Shown here piece after piece: positions 62,130 to 64,000 of a stretch of 64,000 nt of DNA (position 1 is its first letter; the number at the start of each line of letters is the position of its first letter). The notes beneath the pieces are model-generated. The model made no database searches, had not been told where the DNA came from, and saw nothing but the letters and a program-made list of their open reading frames with translations. The stretch comes from Streptomyces sp. SJL17-4 (GTDB lineage Bacteria; Actinomycetota; Actinomycetes; Streptomycetales; Streptomycetaceae): NCBI RefSeq assembly GCF_036826855.1, contig NZ_CP104578.1, forward strand, positions 4,313,501 to 4,377,500. Direction: 5' to 3'. Position numbers and translations under genes: made by a program.

Positions 62130-62689
62130 GCGAGGAAAACCTTCCCCAGCCTGTGGATACTCCTGCGGCGCCGTCCGTTCCCGAACCCTCCGGGGTGGAT
62201 CTCGCGCGGGTCGCGCTGCGCGCCGCCAAGGAGCAGGCGAAGGCCAGGGGCGCGGCCGCCCAGCAGAAGAAGCAGGCCCGGCGCGGGGGCGGTCTGCGCT
62301 CCGGCGCGCGCGCCGACGGGCGTGACCCGATGGCGCTCGGCGCCGCGATCAACCGACTGATCACCGAGCGGGGCTGGGAGACGCCGGCGGCGGTCGGCGG
62401 GGTCATGGGCCGCTGGCCGCAGATCGTCGGCGAGGACCTGGCGAAGCACTGCGTACCGGTGAGGTTCGACGACGAGCCGGACGCGCGGGTGCTGACCGTG
62501 CAGTGCGACTCGACGGCGTGGGCCACGCAGCTGCGTCTCCTCGCGCCGACGCTGGTGGCGCGGCTCAACGAGGACCTCGGTCACGGCACCGTGCGGATGA
62601 TCAAGGTGCTGGGGCCGGGCGGGCCCCGGCGGGGGTACGGGCCGCTGCGGGCACCGGGGTCCGTGGGACCCGGAGATACCTACGGGTAG
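62126..62689 (+). CDS. DUF721 protein (DciA-like), between recF and gyrB
   Basis: A 187-residue DUF721 protein. The C-terminal half (about 70-165) is the conserved domain with [18 protein letters not shown] and [17 protein letters not shown]. DciA-type DUF721 proteins load DnaB in bacteria without DnaC, so it may be the helicase-loading factor of this organism. The N-terminus (1-65) is disordered and basic. ATG overlaps the recF stop. A region of about 265 bases separates it from gyrB. Confidence 0.88.
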   Translation: MSEENLPQPVDTPAAPSVPEPSGVDLARVALRAAKEQAKARGAAAQQKKQARRGGGLRSGARADGRDPMALGAAINRLITERGWETPAAVGGVMGRWPQIVGEDLAKHCVPVRFDDEPDARVLTVQCDSTAWATQLRLLAPTLVARLNEDLGHGTVRMIKVLGPGGPRRGYGPLRAPGSVGPGDTYG

Positions 62690-62956
62690 CACGGAGGAGC
62701 GATTGCCCACAACGCGCTACGGGTCGAAGCGCTGGGTGGCCGTCAGAGGGCTCTGAAGCCCCTGTCCGGATATGGGGAGTCGTTTGGCTCCCGCTCAGGG
62801 CGGCACATGCGGACTCAGGCACCGGCAAACCCCCATGACTGTCGGCGCTACCGGTAGACTGGGAGACAATCCCGCCACCCTGCGGAACAAGTCGAACGAC
62901 GCAGCCGCTCCCGTATGCCCGGAGAACGGCCTGTGCTGTGCCAGAAAGGGCGCTTC

Positions 62957-64000
62957 GTGGCCGATTCCGGCGACCCCAACGAGAACAACCAGTACACCGC
63001 CAGCAACATCCAGGTCCTCGAAGGCCTGGATGCCGTGCGCAAGCGCCCTGGCATGTACATCGGCTCGACCGGCGAGCGCGGTCTGCACCACATGGTGCAG
63101 GAGGTCGTCGACAACTCGGTCGACGAAGCCCTGGCCGGCCACGCCGACACCATCGACGTGACGATCCTGGCCGACGGCGCCGTGCGCGTCGTCGACAACG
63201 GCCGTGGCATCCCGGTCGGCATCGTGGCTTCCGAGGGCAAGCCCGCCGTCGAGGTCGTGCTGACCGTGCTCCACGCGGGCGGAAAGTTCGGCGGCGGCGG
63301 CTACGCCGTCTCCGGCGGTCTGCACGGTGTCGGCGTGTCGGTCGTGAACGCCCTGTCCACCAAGGTCTCCGTCGAGATCAAGACCGACGGCCACCGCTGG
63401 ACGCAGGACTACAAGATGGGCGCCCCGACCGCGCCCCTCGCGCAGCACGAGGCGACCGACGAGACCGGCACCTCGGTCACGTTCTGGGCCGACCCGGACA
63501 TCTTCGAGACGACCGAGTACTCCTTCGAGACGCTCTCGCGCCGCTTCCAGGAGATGGCCTTCCTCAACAAGGGCCTGACGATCTCGCTCACCGACGAGCG
63601 CGAGTCCGCCAAGGCCACGGTCGGCGCCGACGACCCGGACGCCGAGGCGGCCGCCGAGCCGGCCGCGCGCACGGTGAAGTACCACTACGAGGGCGGCATC
63701 GTCGACTTCGTGAAGTACCTCAACTCGCGCAAGGGCGAGCTGGTCCACCCCACCGTCATCGACCTCGAGGCGGAGGACAAGGACAAGGCCCTGTCCCTCG
63801 AGGTCGCGATGCAGTGGAACAGCGGCTACAGCGAGGGCGTGTACTCCTTCGCCAACATCATCCACACCCACGAGGGCGGCACGCACGAGGAGGGCTTCCG
63901 CGCCGCGCTGACCTCGCTGATCAACAAGTACGCGCGCGACAAGAAGCTGCTCCGCGAGAAGGACGACAACCTCACGGGCGACGACATCCGCGAGGGTCTG
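62957..64000 (+). CDS. gyrB: DNA gyrase subunit B (5' part, cut by window edge)
   Basis: The first 348 codons of the ATPase subunit of gyrase, running off the window. The GHKL ATP-binding motifs are [10 protein letters not shown] (catalytic Glu and Asn region), DNGRGIPVG and [15 protein letters not shown]. It introduces negative supercoils together with GyrA. GTG 62957 start with AAAGGG 6 bases upstream. Novobiocin-target region residues are within the included part. Confidence 0.97.
   Translation, partial: MADSGDPNENNQYTASNIQVLEGLDAVRKRPGMYIGSTGERGLHHMVQEVVDNSVDEALAGHADTIDVTILADGAVRVVDNGRGIPVGIVASEGKPAVEVVLTVLHAGGKFGGGGYAVSGGLHGVGVSVVNALSTKVSVEIKTDGHRWTQDYKMGAPTAPLAQHEATDETGTSVTFWADPDIFETTEYSFETLSRRFQEMAFLNKGLTISLTDERESAKATVGADDPDAEAAAEPAARTVKYHYEGGIVDFVKYLNSRKGELVHPTVIDLEAEDKDKALSLEVAMQWNSGYSEGVYSFANIIHTHEGGTHEEGFRAALTSLINKYARDKKLLREKDDNLTGDDIREGL

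Overview
The window is chromosomal DNA of a Streptomyces (very high G+C, GTG and TTG starts, SsgA/SsgR sporulation pair, FemX, ten perfect copies of the Streptomyces parS palindrome). It spans the replication origin: rpmH, dnaA, oriC, dnaN, gnd, recF and gyrB sit at its right end, and the parAB and dnaB-side genes lie to the left. The ssgA start resembles the S. griseus type, but the species cannot be fixed from this sequence.

Layout. 1-11.5 kb: a partial aminotransferase, a LacI-type regulator, a metallophosphatase, a membrane protein, a beta-propeller gene lodged between two copies of the thiC 3' end, thiC with a TPP riboswitch, a YibE/F membrane protein, ssgA with its regulator ssgR, and a small membrane protein. 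11.6-23 kb: small-molecule enzymes and regulators (cupin, holin-like protein, low-MW phosphatase, Cys/Met PLP enzyme, LysR, NUDIX, flavohemoprotein, HAD, GNATs, MarR, beta-lactamase-like), then dnaB. 23-30 kb: MATE pump, the rpsF-ssb-rpsR-rplI operon, femX and an alanine-racemase-like gene. 29.5-44 kb: an envelope group (GT87 mannosyltransferase, class A PBP, a secreted DUF6049 protein, MurJ and a pseudokinase/discoidin partner) with a PadR regulator, inositol-phosphate synthase, an MFS protein and the CCA enzyme. 44-49 kb: ECF sigma factor with its anti-sigma factor, trxB and trxA. 49-56 kb: GNAT, then the leftward cluster rpmH-rnpA-yidD-yidC-jag-rsmG-parA-parB. 56-64 kb: dnaA-oriC-dnaN-gnd-recF-DUF721-gyrB.

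How it works together. DnaA, DnaB, SSB, DnaN, RecF and GyrB start and maintain replication. ParA and ParB with the parS cluster (17.8-52.2 kb, all on the dnaA side of oriC) organise and segregate the origin. SsgA places sporulation septa. FemX, PBP, MurJ and the mannosyltransferase build the envelope. SigM with its anti-sigma factor and the thioredoxin pair, whose promoter looks SigR-type, answer stress. The order CCA, DUF6049, murJ, sigM, anti-sigma, trxB, trxA, parB, parA, rsmG, jag, yidC matches the mycobacterial origin region.

Most notable points: a duplicated and diverged thiC 3' end plus terminator bracketing a cargo gene; parS sites concentrated in convergent intergenic regions, one inside a 36-bp perfect palindrome; a DnaA-trio-like element in oriC; perfect DnaA boxes next to dnaB; a 31-bp perfect palindrome upstream of a padR-ino1 pair. 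No tRNA, rRNA, CRISPR array, transposase or integrase was recognised.
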